Source of the DNA: Cellulosimicrobium sp. Marseille-Q4280
Lineage (GTDB): Bacteria; Actinomycetota; Actinomycetes; Actinomycetales; Cellulomonadaceae
Assembly: GCF_943181405.1 (NCBI RefSeq)
Contig: NZ_CALPBY010000004.1
Location: forward strand, 62,001 to 126,000
Length of the DNA: 64,000 nt
Direction of reading: 5' to 3'
How positions within the stretch are numbered: the stretch's first letter is position 1; each line of letters starts with the position of its first letter. The position numbers and the translations under genes were made by a program. Under the pieces are notes generated by a model. The model was given only the letters and a program-made list of their open reading frames with translations. It had not been told where the DNA came from and did not search any database. Positions 53,336-61,579 of the stretch are shown piece after piece.

Positions 53336-54877
53336 GTGTCCTCGACCCCCTCGAAGCCCGCAGAGCAGGCTTCCCCCGGCCGCCACGACGTCGCCGCGTC
53401 GGCCCCGCCAGCGACCCCGGCCCCCGCGAAGCGCACGCGCCGCTTCCCGTCGTTCAGCACCCAGATCCTCATCGGCCTCGCGCTGGGCATCGCGCTCGGC
53501 GGCATCGCCCTCGCGATGGGTCCGCAGGACGCCGACGGCGAGGTCCCCAACGGACTCACGACGACGCTCGCGACGATCGGCAGCTCGTTCGTCACGCTGC
53601 TCAAGGCGATCGTCCCGCCGCTGATCTTCACCGCGATCGTCGCGTCGATCGCCAACCTGCGGACCGTCACGAACGCCGCGCGCCTCGCCGGCCAGACGCT
53701 CCTGTGGTTCGCGATCACCGCCGCGATCTCCGTCGCGGTCGGCATCGGGCTCGGGCTGATCTTCCAGCCCGGCAACCACGCGTCCGTGTCGCTCGACGAC
53801 GCCGCCGAGCCGGGGAAGGCCGGCACGTGGCTCGACTTCCTCACGGGCCTGATCCCGGGCAACGTGCTGGGCCTCGGCGCCGGCACGCAGGTCGAGACCG
53901 CAGCCGACGGCGCCGTGACCGCGAGCACGTCGATCAACTTCAACGTGCTGCAGATCCTCGTCGTCGCACTCGTCATCGGCATCGCGGCGCTGAAGACCGG
54001 CTCCAAGGCCGACCCGTTCCTCGCGTTCAACCGCTCCGCCCTGGCGATCGTCCAGAAGGTGCTGTGGTGGATCATCCGCCTCGCGCCGCTGGGCACGCTG
54101 GGCCTCATCGGGAACGCGATCGCCACCTACGGCTGGACGTCGCTGAGCTCGCTCGCCTGGTTCGCCGCGGCGATCTACGTCGGCCTCGCGGTCGTGCTGT
54201 TCGTCGTGTACCCGGTGCTGCTGCGCACCAACGGCCTGAAGGTCACGAGCTACTTCAAGGGCGCGTGGCCCGCGATCCAGCTCGCGTTCGTGTCGCGCTC
54301 GTCGATCGGCACGCTGCCCGTGACGCAGCGCGTCACCGAGCGCAACCTCGGCGTGCCGAGCGAGTACGCGTCGTTCGCCGTGCCGCTCGCCGCGACCACG
54401 AAGATGGACGGCTGCGCCTCGATCTACCCCGCGATCTCGGCGATCTTCGTCGCACAGATCTTCGACGTCGACCTGTCGATCACCGACTACCTGCTCATCG
54501 CGTTCGTGTCCGTCGTCGGCTCCGCCGCGACCGCGGGACTCACCGGCGCCGTCGTCATGCTCACGCTGACGCTCTCGACGCTGGGCCTGCCGCTCGCGGG
54601 CGTGGGCCTGCTGCTCGCGATCGACCCGATCCTCGACATGGGCCGCACGGCCGTCAACGTCGCGGGCCAGGCGCTCGTGCCGACGATCGTCGCCAAGCGC
54701 GAGGGCATCCTCGACGTCGAGCAGTACGAGTCCGCGTCGGCGGAGGACCTCTTCGCGGACGACGACGCCCCGGTCGAGGACGACGACGCCCCGGTCGAGG
54801 GCGAGACGCCCGCGGTGGAGGGGGCGCCGTCGGGCGCCGCGACCGACAAGGAGCCCGTGGCGGCCGGCGCCCGCTGA
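53336..54877 (+). CDS. Dicarboxylate/amino acid:cation symporter (SDF family), possibly cystine uptake
   Basis: The 513-residue protein has the SDF/DAACS fold: about eight spans, a serine-rich re-entrant loop (SRSSIGTLPVTQ), the TTKMDGCA segment and the substrate-binding DPILDMGRTAVNVAGQ helix. Family members carry glutamate, C4-dicarboxylates, serine/threonine or cystine (TcyP). The upstream cysteine-type leader peptide favours cystine. The C-terminal tail is acidic, with a duplicated DDDAPVE. The GTG start at 53336 is preceded by AAAGG. Confidence 0.85.
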   Translation: MSSTPSKPAEQASPGRHDVAASAPPATPAPAKRTRRFPSFSTQILIGLALGIALGGIALAMGPQDADGEVPNGLTTTLATIGSSFVTLLKAIVPPLIFTAIVASIANLRTVTNAARLAGQTLLWFAITAAISVAVGIGLGLIFQPGNHASVSLDDAAEPGKAGTWLDFLTGLIPGNVLGLGAGTQVETAADGAVTASTSINFNVLQILVVALVIGIAALKTGSKADPFLAFNRSALAIVQKVLWWIIRLAPLGTLGLIGNAIATYGWTSLSSLAWFAAAIYVGLAVVLFVVYPVLLRTNGLKVTSYFKGAWPAIQLAFVSRSSIGTLPVTQRVTERNLGVPSEYASFAVPLAATTKMDGCASIYPAISAIFVAQIFDVDLSITDYLLIAFVSVVGSAATAGLTGAVVMLTLTLSTLGLPLAGVGLLLAIDPILDMGRTAVNVAGQALVPTIVAKREGILDVEQYESASAEDLFADDDAPVEDDDAPVEGETPAVEGAPSGAATDKEPVAAGAR

Positions 54878-55019
54878 CGCCGACGACGCGGTCACCCCGG
54901 ACGAGCGCGGTTCCGGGGCGGCCGTGCCGGGTCTACCATCCGCGGCCTCGTTCCTCGGCCGCTCCCGCCAGACCCGCCACGACCGCCCCTGCACCGCCCT
55001 CGTCCTCCGCGGCTGCCGC

Positions 55020-55499
55020 TCAGCCCGTCTCGTGCACCGCCGCGAGCACGACCGGGTCGGCGCAGCCGCGCGCGAACCCGGCGATGCGGTGGTCGATGTC
55101 GCGGCCGAGCACCCACGACCCGACCCGCTCCGCGAGCGGCGCGAGCCAGCGGGGGCGGCACCGGAAGCTGTAGCGCCACGTCGCGCGCGTGCCGCCCGCC
55201 GGGTCGGGGGCGAACCGCCAGCCCCCGGCGAGGTTCTCGAAGAACCACGACCCGCGGACCATGCGCATGCCGACGTTCGTCGGCGGGTTGTACGACACGT
55301 ACTCGCTGACCATCGTCAGCCCGGTGCGGTGGCGCGTGAGCGTCCGGACACCCTTGGCGGGAGCGGTCGCGCCGTCGAGGAAGCGCTGGTTGCGGATGAA
55401 CGGGTCCCAGCGCAGCCGGACGTCGCCGGTCGTCTGCGAGACGGCGAACGCGGTCGCGGGGTCGACGGGGACCACGAGCGAGGACTCGACGACGGGCAT
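55020..55499 (-). CDS. SRPBCC-family protein (polyketide cyclase/START-like)
   Basis: The 159-residue protein follows the START/SRPBCC pattern: N-terminal strand VVESSLVVPVDPATAFAVSQ, the WDPFIRNQRF segment, and a C-terminal long helix (HRIAGFARGCADPVV). Such proteins bind hydrophobic ligands; this one has no clear catalytic residues. It lies downstream of the MmcQ-like gene on the same strand. Confidence 0.8.
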   Translation of the reverse strand: MPVVESSLVVPVDPATAFAVSQTTGDVRLRWDPFIRNQRFLDGATAPAKGVRTLTRHRTGLTMVSEYVSYNPPTNVGMRMVRGSWFFENLAGGWRFAPDPAGGTRATWRYSFRCRPRWLAPLAERVGSWVLGRDIDHRIAGFARGCADPVVLAAVHETG

Positions 55500-55601
55500 G
55501 CGCCCGATCGTGGCACGACGGCGGCCCTCGCGCAGCGACGGACCCGCGCGCTCCGACGACCCGTGCGCTCCGACGTCCCGCGTGCCGACCGGCCCGCGGG
55601 C

Positions 55602-56021
55602 TCAGGCGTCCCGGTCGGCCGGGCTTCCCTCCGCGTCGAGCCGGGCGACGAGCCGGGCCCCGGAGACCTCGCGGTACGACGCGTCGACGAGCTCCGCGAC
55701 CTCCTGCCAGTCGACCGGCGCCGCGTCGAGGTCGAGGCCGAGCCATCCCGCGGCACCGTAGTAGGCCGGGACGAAGAACCGCGGGTCCTGCTCGAGCGCC
55801 GTGCGGTCGGCGACCGGGACCTGCACGAGGACCGACCGGGGGTGCTGCCGCACCGGGACGTCGGCAGAACGCTTCGTCATGCCGCCGTGGACGGCGAACA
55901 GGACCCGGGCACGGAAGGCCGTGCGACCGTGGGTGACGATCTCGTGCGCGTCGGGGAAGGCGAGGCACAGGGTGCGCAGGCGGGAGAGGTGCGGCTCGTC
56001 GTCGGGCACGGTGGACGCCAT
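55602..56021 (-). CDS. MmcQ/YjbR-family protein
   Basis: The 139-residue protein has the CyaY-like MmcQ/YjbR fold (LRTLCLAFPDAHEIVTHGRT, and AYYGAAGWLGLDLDAAPVDW), a family of small, probably DNA-binding proteins of unclear role. ATG 56021 is chosen rather than an upstream in-frame GTG because the conserved fold begins just after it. A strong hairpin separates it from the upstream lipoprotein gene. Confidence 0.85.
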   Translation of the reverse strand: MASTVPDDEPHLSRLRTLCLAFPDAHEIVTHGRTAFRARVLFAVHGGMTKRSADVPVRQHPRSVLVQVPVADRTALEQDPRFFVPAYYGAAGWLGLDLDAAPVDWQEVAELVDASYREVSGARLVARLDAEGSPADRDA

Positions 56022-56055
56022 GGGGCCAGGCAAGCACCCGCCACCCACGGACGCG

Positions 56056-56099
56056 CGAACGCCCCGCCCCCGGACGGTGTCCAGGGCGCGGGGCGTTCG
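56056..56099 (-). terminator. Strong hairpin terminator of the lipoprotein gene
   Basis: CGAACGCCCCGC (56056-56067) pairs perfectly over 12 bp with GCGGGGCGTTCG (56088-56099). It lies 17 bp past the lipoprotein stop on the minus strand and before the MmcQ start. Confidence 0.65.
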
Positions 56100-56115
56100 A
56101 CCGCGGCGCAGGGGA

Positions 56116-56580
56116 TCAGGACGCGAAGGCGTACCCGGCCTCGGTGCACTGCTCGCGGAGGCCGTCGAGCGCCGGCTGCACGCCGTCGGTCTCGACCGTG
56201 GCGCCCGTGAGGGCGGCCTCGAACGGGGCCTTGATGCCGTTGAGGTTCTCCTGGAGCTCCACGTCGGCGAAGCGCTGGACGGAGGCGATCTTGTCGCGCG
56301 TGGTCGTGATCTCGACCCCGCTCTCGTCGGTGACGGCCTCGGTCGTCAGCGCGAGGGTCGCGTCGACGCGCGTGGCGAGCGAGTTCTCGGCGCCGTCGTA
56401 AAACCCGGCGCAGGACTGGACGATCTCGATGACCGTGGGCTCGGGGACCTCGGACTGGGCCGTCGTGGTCTCGTCGGTGGGGGCGGTGGCGTCGTCGCTC
56501 GACGGGTCGGTCGTCGACGCACAGGACGCCAGGAGGAGGGCACAGGAGAGCGCCGCGGTAGCGGCCAGGTACTTACGCAT
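56116..56580 (-). CDS. Putative lipoprotein, unknown function
   Basis: The 154-residue protein has a lipoprotein signal (LLLASC, Cys20), a Thr/Ser/Asp-rich linker, and a helical domain of ~110 residues with two cysteines (VQSCAGFYDG and REQCTEAGYA) that could form a disulphide. Family not recognised. No ribosome site is visible before ATG 56580. It is followed by a strong terminator. Confidence 0.75.
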   Translation of the reverse strand: MRKYLAATAALSCALLLASCASTTDPSSDDATAPTDETTTAQSEVPEPTVIEIVQSCAGFYDGAENSLATRVDATLALTTEAVTDESGVEITTTRDKIASVQRFADVELQENLNGIKAPFEAALTGATVETDGVQPALDGLREQCTEAGYAFAS

Positions 56581-56716
56581 GCTAAGGATTGGACACCGGC
56601 GGGAGGCCGCGGTGCAAGAAGATTGCTGCGGCCCGGGCGGGCAGATCGCCGGGATCCTGCGGGTGCCGCCGCGCGCTTGTGCGCAGCGTCACAGGATGTG
56701 GACGCCCGTCTCGGTC

Positions 56717-57664
56717 TCAGTCGACGTCGGGCACCTCGAGCACGACCTTGCCCCGCGCGTGCCCGTCCGCGACGAGGCGCAGCGCCTCCGCGGCCTCGGA
56801 GAGCGGGAACCGGTGGGAGATCTCGACGTGCAGCCGCCCGTCCTCCGCCAGCGCGAGCACCTCGTCGAGCGCCCCTCGGGCGTCGACCTTGTCGACGATC
56901 CCCGCAGCGCGCGACACCTCCGACCCGACGATCGTGACGGCCAGCGGCGGCTCGTCGGGGTCGGCCAGGGCGAGGTCCTCGCCCAGCAGCTCGACCGTGG
57001 CGGCGACGGTCTCCGGGGTGCCGACGAGGTCGACGACGACGCTCACCGCGGCCAGCCCGTCCTCGAGCGCGCGGACCGCGTCCACGAGGCCGGGCCCGTA
57101 GGCGACGGGTGTCGCGCCGAGCCCGCGCAGGTAGTCGTGGTTCGCGGGCGAGGCGGTGCCGACGACCCGCGCACCCAGCGCGAGCGCGACCTGCACCGCG
57201 GCGGAGCCGACGCCGCCGCTCGCGCCGTGGAGGAGCAGGACGTCCCCCTCGCCGACGTCGGCCTGGACGAGCGCGGAGAACGCCGTCGCCGCCGCGACCG
57301 GCAGGACCGCGGCCTGCTCCGCGGGGACCGACGGCGGTCTCCGCCGCACGTGGTCGGCCCGCACGACGGAGAGCGCGCGCTGCGCGCCGGTCCCGTGCCA
57401 CACGACCTCGTCGCCGGGCGCGAAGCCCTCGACGTCCGTCCCGACCGCGTCCACCACGCCCGCGGCCTCGAAGCCGAGCACGCCCGGGACCCGTCCGCCG
57501 AACGCTCCGGCGAGCCGCTTGACGTCGGCCGGGTTCACGCCGACGACGCGGTTCGCCACGCGGACCTGTCCCGGTCCGGGCTCGGCAACCTCCTCGTCGG
57601 CGACGCGCAGCACCTCGGGACCGCCGAAGGTGTCGAAGCGGACGACGGTCGACGTCGTGCTCAT
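56717..57664 (-). CDS. NADP-dependent oxidoreductase, zinc-independent MDR (quinone-reductase-like)
   Basis: The 315-residue protein has a GroES-like N-terminal domain (VVGVNPADVKRLAGAFGG), a Rossmann domain with LLLHGASGGVGSAAVQVALA, and an HGTGAQRALSVVRAD substrate-domain strand. The structural-zinc cysteines of alcohol dehydrogenases are absent, so it fits quinone oxidoreductase/zeta-crystallin types. ATG 57664 is preceded by GGGGAGG. Confidence 0.88.
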   Translation of the reverse strand: MSTTSTVVRFDTFGGPEVLRVADEEVAEPGPGQVRVANRVVGVNPADVKRLAGAFGGRVPGVLGFEAAGVVDAVGTDVEGFAPGDEVVWHGTGAQRALSVVRADHVRRRPPSVPAEQAAVLPVAAATAFSALVQADVGEGDVLLLHGASGGVGSAAVQVALALGARVVGTASPANHDYLRGLGATPVAYGPGLVDAVRALEDGLAAVSVVVDLVGTPETVAATVELLGEDLALADPDEPPLAVTIVGSEVSRAAGIVDKVDARGALDEVLALAEDGRLHVEISHRFPLSEAAEALRLVADGHARGKVVLEVPDVD

Positions 57665-57792
57665 GGGTCCTCCCCTGGTGACCCCGGCTCGGCCGGGCGG
57701 TGCCACTCTTCCATCACGGCGGGCCGCTGTCATGCGCATCCCGGCGCGTGGAACCGCTGGTGGGCGTCACGCCGGGCGGTCGCGCCGGCCGG

Positions 57793-58173
57793 TCAGAGCA
57801 GACCTCCGACGACGAGTCCGAGCGCCGTCGCGGCGAGGCACGCCCCGAGCATCCCGAGCGCGTGCACGGCGGCCGCCGCGGGGCGGCCGGCGAGCAGCAG
57901 CCGTGCGCCCTCGACGCTCGCCGTCGAGAACGTCGAGTAGCCACCGAGGAGACCGACGCCCACGGCAGCCGCGAGCGCGTCCGGGCCGGCGTGCGCCACG
58001 ACCCATCCCGTGACGAGGCCGAGCAGGAGGCACGCGCTGACGTTGACGACGACCGTCCCCAGGGGGACGACCGTCCGCGCGCGGCGCGCGACGGCGCCGT
58101 CGACCAGGAACCGTGCCGCCGCACCGAGACCCCCGCACGCGGCGACGAGGAGCGGGACGAGGAGCCCGCTCAT
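57793..58173 (-). CDS. crcB: CrcB/Fluc fluoride channel subunit, first of a pair
   Basis: The 126-residue protein has four spans and the Fluc motifs ACGGLGAAARFLVDG, VVVNVSACLLLGLV (with the conserved Asn) and GLLGGYSTFSTASVEG (phenylalanine box). Fluc channels export fluoride as antiparallel dimers; in many Gram-positives two genes form a heterodimer. It overlaps its partner by ATGA on the minus strand. Confidence 0.9.
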   Translation of the reverse strand: MSGLLVPLLVAACGGLGAAARFLVDGAVARRARTVVPLGTVVVNVSACLLLGLVTGWVVAHAGPDALAAAVGVGLLGGYSTFSTASVEGARLLLAGRPAAAAVHALGMLGACLAATALGLVVGGLL

Positions 58174-58583
58174 GCGCGGCCCGCCCCGCCGCGTCGTCCG
58201 AGCGTGCCCGCCAGGAGGATCCCGGCACCGGACGCGAGGACGCCCAGCACCACGCTGCCGAGCGCGTACGCCACGCCGAGCCCCGCGTGCCCGGCGTCGA
58301 CCAGCCGGTCCACCTCGAGCGCGAACGTGCTGTACGTCGTGAAACCGCCCAGCACGCCGGTCCCGACGAGCACGCGGGCCCGGCGCCGCCACCCGTCGTC
58401 GGGCCCGGAGCGTGCGAGCCGCTCCAGCAGCACGCCGAGGAGGAACGAGCCGACGAGGTTGATCGCGAACGTCGTCCACGGCCAGGTCCCGGCCTCGGGG
58501 GCGAACGCCGTCTCCAGGCCGGCCCGGGCGGAGGTGCCGACGGCGCCGCCGAGGGCGACCAGGCCGGCGAGCCGCAACCTCAC
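58170..58583 (-). CDS. crcB: CrcB/Fluc fluoride channel subunit, second of a pair
   Basis: The 137-residue protein has the same four-span fold with GGAVGTSARAGLETAF, TFAINLVGSFLLGVL and TGVLGGFTTYSTFALEV. The GTG start at 58583 overlaps the stop of the universal-stress gene, and its stop overlaps the next crcB start. All three genes thus form one tightly coupled operon. Confidence 0.9.
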   Translation of the reverse strand: MRLRLAGLVALGGAVGTSARAGLETAFAPEAGTWPWTTFAINLVGSFLLGVLLERLARSGPDDGWRRRARVLVGTGVLGGFTTYSTFALEVDRLVDAGHAGLGVAYALGSVVLGVLASGAGILLAGTLGRRGGAGRA

Positions 58584-59131
58584 CGGCCCCACGGCGCCGG
58601 GCCCTCCGCCCAGTCGACGACGCGCAGCGGCACGGTGAGCACCGGGCGGTGCTGGTGGTGCGCGAGATGGGCCGCGACGGAGCCCTCGACGAGCTCGCGC
58701 AGGCGTCCGCCGGCGCCGGGCGTCCGCGTCCCGACGACGAGGACCGCGGCGTCGACCGCGCGAGCGAGGTGCGTGAGCGCGCGGTCGGGCCGTCCCGCGA
58801 GGTAGCGCAGCTCCCACCGCACGGGCTCGTCGCCCAGCACCGCCGCGACCTGCTCCCGCAGTCCGGCGTCCGTGCCCTCCCACGACCCGTCGTCGGCGTC
58901 CGGGTCGACGGCCGCGTGCGCCACGGTGCCGTCGGCGTGCTCCTCGACGACGTAGCGCGACGGGTCGGCGTAGGCGAGGTACAGCGTCGGGGCCCCCGCG
59001 GCCCGCGCCCATGCCGCGGCGGTGAGCACGACGAGCGGGTCCTGCCCGGGGACGACGCCGACGACGACGGGATGTCCCGCGAAGGGGGTCAGGCGCTCGG
59101 CGCCGGGCTGCGGGACAGGTCGGTCACGCAC
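58580..59131 (-). CDS. Universal stress protein (UspA family)
   Basis: The 183-residue protein has one Usp domain: N-terminal VVVGVVPGQDPLVVLTAAAW and the C-terminal ATP-loop motif VVGTRTPGAGGRLRELVEGS...VAAHL with the G-x2-G-x9-GS spacing slightly altered. GTG 59131 is chosen over an upstream in-frame GTG because AGGAGGTGATC, a nearly ideal anti-16S sequence, lies just before it. It leads the fluoride-channel operon, an arrangement suggesting a stress response to fluoride or acid. Confidence 0.82.
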   Translation of the reverse strand: MRDRPVPQPGAERLTPFAGHPVVVGVVPGQDPLVVLTAAAWARAAGAPTLYLAYADPSRYVVEEHADGTVAHAAVDPDADDGSWEGTDAGLREQVAAVLGDEPVRWELRYLAGRPDRALTHLARAVDAAVLVVGTRTPGAGGRLRELVEGSVAAHLAHHQHRPVLTVPLRVVDWAEGPAPWGR

Positions 59132-59197
59132 GATCCGATCACCTCCTGCGGGCACGGTCCCGCTCGCCGCCAGGACGGTCCGGGGCCGTCGGCCACC

Positions 59198-59237
59198 ACC
59201 CTAGCCGCGCGCCGGGACACGCGTCCCGACGCGCGGC
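59198..59237. promoter_or_regulatory. Divergent promoter region with a 15-bp-arm dyad
   Basis: Arms at 59204-59218 and 59223-59237 match in 14 of 15 positions around a 4-nt loop. On the minus strand a TAGGGT -10 box (59198-59203) directly abuts the dyad, placing it in the spacer/-35 region of the Usp-crcB promoter. It could be an operator or an RNA hairpin for the plus-strand DksA-like gene. Confidence 0.45.
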
Positions 59238-59275
59238 GAGGGACGGTTCCGGGAGGCCGAGGTGTTGAGGACGAC

Positions 59276-59632
59276 GTGACCGACCTCGACCTCGTGACCG
59301 CGCGCGAGCGCCTCCTCGCCGAGCGCGCCGACGCGTTGGCCCGCCTGCGTTCCCTGCGCGGCGAGGTCGCGGAGATCGTCGAGGCCTCGCGGGACTCGAA
59401 CGCGGACGACGAGCACGACCCGGACGGCGCGACGATCGCGTTCGAGCGGGCCCAGGTCGACGCCCTCGCGCGGTCCGCCGCGGTGCGGGTCGAGGAGGTC
59501 GACGCCGCGCTCGCGCGGATGGAGGCCGGCTCCTACGGGACGTGCTCGTCCTGCGGGCAGGAGATCCCCGCCGCCCGGCTCGAGGCCCGCCCGACGGCGC
59601 GCACGTGCGTCGGGTGCGCGGCGTCGGCCTGA
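59276..59632 (+). CDS. TraR/DksA-family zinc-finger protein
   Basis: The 118-residue protein has an N-terminal coiled coil (~8-75) and a C-terminal zinc finger CSSCGQEIP...CVGC. DksA/TraR proteins insert into the RNA polymerase secondary channel; actinobacterial members are often small and of unknown target. The GTG start at 59276 is preceded by GAGG. It diverges from the Usp-crcB operon. Confidence 0.87.
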   Translation: MTDLDLVTARERLLAERADALARLRSLRGEVAEIVEASRDSNADDEHDPDGATIAFERAQVDALARSAAVRVEEVDAALARMEAGSYGTCSSCGQEIPAARLEARPTARTCVGCAASA

Positions 59633-59684
59633 GCTCTCCTCGGCGCACGTCGACGACGGCGGACGCGGAGGCTCGGTGCGCCGG

Positions 59685-60089
59685 TCACCGGTCCGAGATC
59701 ATGTCTCCTCCGATGCCGGCCTGCGTCTCCTCGAGGTCGTCGACATCACCCTGGATCGCCCAGTTCGGGCCCACCAGCACCGCCTCGCCCTCGATCTCGG
59801 GCGACGGCGGCAGCATGGAGACGAAGTCGTCCTCCGCCACGCCGTCGGCGAAGACCGCGAGCAGCGCCGTGTCGTCGCACGTGCCGGTCTCGACGTCCGG
59901 CGAGCCGGAGTCCGTCTCCGTGAACGACAGGCACGTGAGCCCGGCGGTGGTCGCCGAGCTCTGGAGGTCCGCGACGGAGTCGTAGGTGGTGTCCTTCTCG
60001 CCCGGTCCCGAGCCGCTGCACCCGCTGACGAGAGCGGCCATCAGACCGGCCGCCGCGACCGGCAGGGCGACGCCGTGTGCTGTGCGCAT
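59685..60089 (-). CDS. Putative lipoprotein, unknown function
   Basis: The 134-residue protein has a lipoprotein signal (LVSGC, Cys24), a short linker and a small alpha/beta domain with two further cysteines (LTCLSFTETD and GTCDDTALLA) likely forming a disulphide. The pattern resembles small actinobacterial lipoproteins of unknown role. It lies downstream of the amidohydrolase gene on the same strand. Confidence 0.8.
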   Translation of the reverse strand: MRTAHGVALPVAAAGLMAALVSGCSGSGPGEKDTTYDSVADLQSSATTAGLTCLSFTETDSGSPDVETGTCDDTALLAVFADGVAEDDFVSMLPPSPEIEGEAVLVGPNWAIQGDVDDLEETQAGIGGDMISDR

Positions 60090-60149
60090 GGAGTGATGGT
60101 CCCCCTGCGGGGGACGCGGCGCCAGACGAACGGTGGTCGCTCGGACCCC

Positions 60150-61421
60150 TCAGTGCGCGAAGCGCTCCGCGCGCTCGACGACCCGACCCGCCCCGCGACC
60201 GCCGTTCGCCGCGGCGTCCCACGTGTAGACCTCGGTGCCGGTGACGAGCACGTGCTCGGCGCGCGCGGTGACGTCGAGCGGGTCGCCCGACCACACGACG
60301 ACGTCGCCGTCGAGCCCCGGCGTGAGCGCGCCGACGCGGTCGTCGAGGCCGAGGAACTGCGCCGGGTTCACGGTGAGCGCCTGGAGCGCGACGTCGCGGT
60401 CGAGCCCTTCCTTCACCGCGAGGGACGCCTGGTGCACGAGGAAGTTGATCGGCACGACGGGGTGGTCCGTCGTGATCGCGACACGCACGCCCGCGCGGGC
60501 GAGCACGCCGAGGTTCGCGATCGCGCGGTCGCGCAGCTCGACCTTGGACCGCGACGTGAACATCGGGCCGAAGATCACCGGGACGTCGCGCTCGGCGAGC
60601 ACGTCGGCGATCGCGGCGCCGTCGGTGCCGTGGTTGAGGACGAGCCGGTAGCCGAACTCGTCGGCGAGCCGCAGGGCGGTGGCGATGTCGTCCGCCCGGT
60701 GCGTGTGCTGGTCCCAGTACAGCTCGCCCGCGAGCACGCGCGCGAGGGTCTCCTTGCCGAGGTCGCGGTCGAACGGCTCGCCCTTCGCCTCGGCGGCGTC
60801 ACGCTTCGCGACGTAGTTCTGCGCGTCGACGAACGCGGACCGGATGACCTTCGCGACGCCGAGGCGCGTCGAGGGCGTCTTCTTCTGGTCGCCGTAGACC
60901 CGCTTGGGGTTCTCGCCGAGCGCCGACTTCACGGACACGGCCTCGCGGATCACCTGCTCGTCGACCGTGCGCCCGCCCCAGGTCTTGATCGCGACCGTCT
61001 GCCCGCCGATCGGGTTCCCCGAGCCGGGCTTCACGACGGCGGACGTCACGCCGCCGACGAGCGCGTCGCGGAAGCCCTCGTCCTCGACGTTGATCCCGTC
61101 GATCGCCCGCAGCGCAGAGCCGTTCGGGTCGGTCATCTCGTTGGTGTCGTTGCCGGCCCAGCCCTCGGCCTCCTCCATGACGCCCATGTGCGCGTGGGCC
61201 TCGACGAAGCCGGGCAGCACCCACCGGCCGCGGGCGTCGAGGACGCGGGCGCCGTCGGGCACCGCGACGTCCGTGCCGACGGCCGTGATCACGCCGTCCT
61301 CGACGAGGACCGTCCCGCCCTCGATCGGCGAGGAGGCGACGGGCACGACGTAGCCGTTGGTCACGGCGACGGTCGCGCGCGCGGTGCGGGGGGTGGTCCG
61401 GGTGCTGGATGAGGTCGTCAT
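60150..61421 (-). CDS. Amidohydrolase (imidazolonepropionase-like)
   Basis: The 423-residue protein is an amidohydrolase-superfamily enzyme: metal motif HAH (His76, His78, in GFVEAHAHMGV), further ligands in WDQHTHRADD and LVLNHGTDG, and an Asp in ITTDHPVVP. The N- and C-terminal beta-sandwich strands (LVEDGVITAVGTDV; LTPGLDGDVVVWSGDPLD) are typical. The substrate is unknown. ATG 61421 starts the fold; no signal peptide is seen. Confidence 0.87.
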   Translation of the reverse strand: MTTSSSTRTTPRTARATVAVTNGYVVPVASSPIEGGTVLVEDGVITAVGTDVAVPDGARVLDARGRWVLPGFVEAHAHMGVMEEAEGWAGNDTNEMTDPNGSALRAIDGINVEDEGFRDALVGGVTSAVVKPGSGNPIGGQTVAIKTWGGRTVDEQVIREAVSVKSALGENPKRVYGDQKKTPSTRLGVAKVIRSAFVDAQNYVAKRDAAEAKGEPFDRDLGKETLARVLAGELYWDQHTHRADDIATALRLADEFGYRLVLNHGTDGAAIADVLAERDVPVIFGPMFTSRSKVELRDRAIANLGVLARAGVRVAITTDHPVVPINFLVHQASLAVKEGLDRDVALQALTVNPAQFLGLDDRVGALTPGLDGDVVVWSGDPLDVTARAEHVLVTGTEVYTWDAAANGGRGAGRVVERAERFAH

Positions 61422-61579
61422 GGGTCCATCATGGCCCCGTCGCCCCGGGCAAGCGTCACCTCGTCCGGTCTGCGCCGGTGCGCCGGGACGGCTCACGGCG
61501 GGACTAGGCTCGGCGTGCGGGAAGGCCGCCCGGGGCGACCGGACCGGCTCGTGACCGGATCGCGCGCGAAGGAGCTCGC

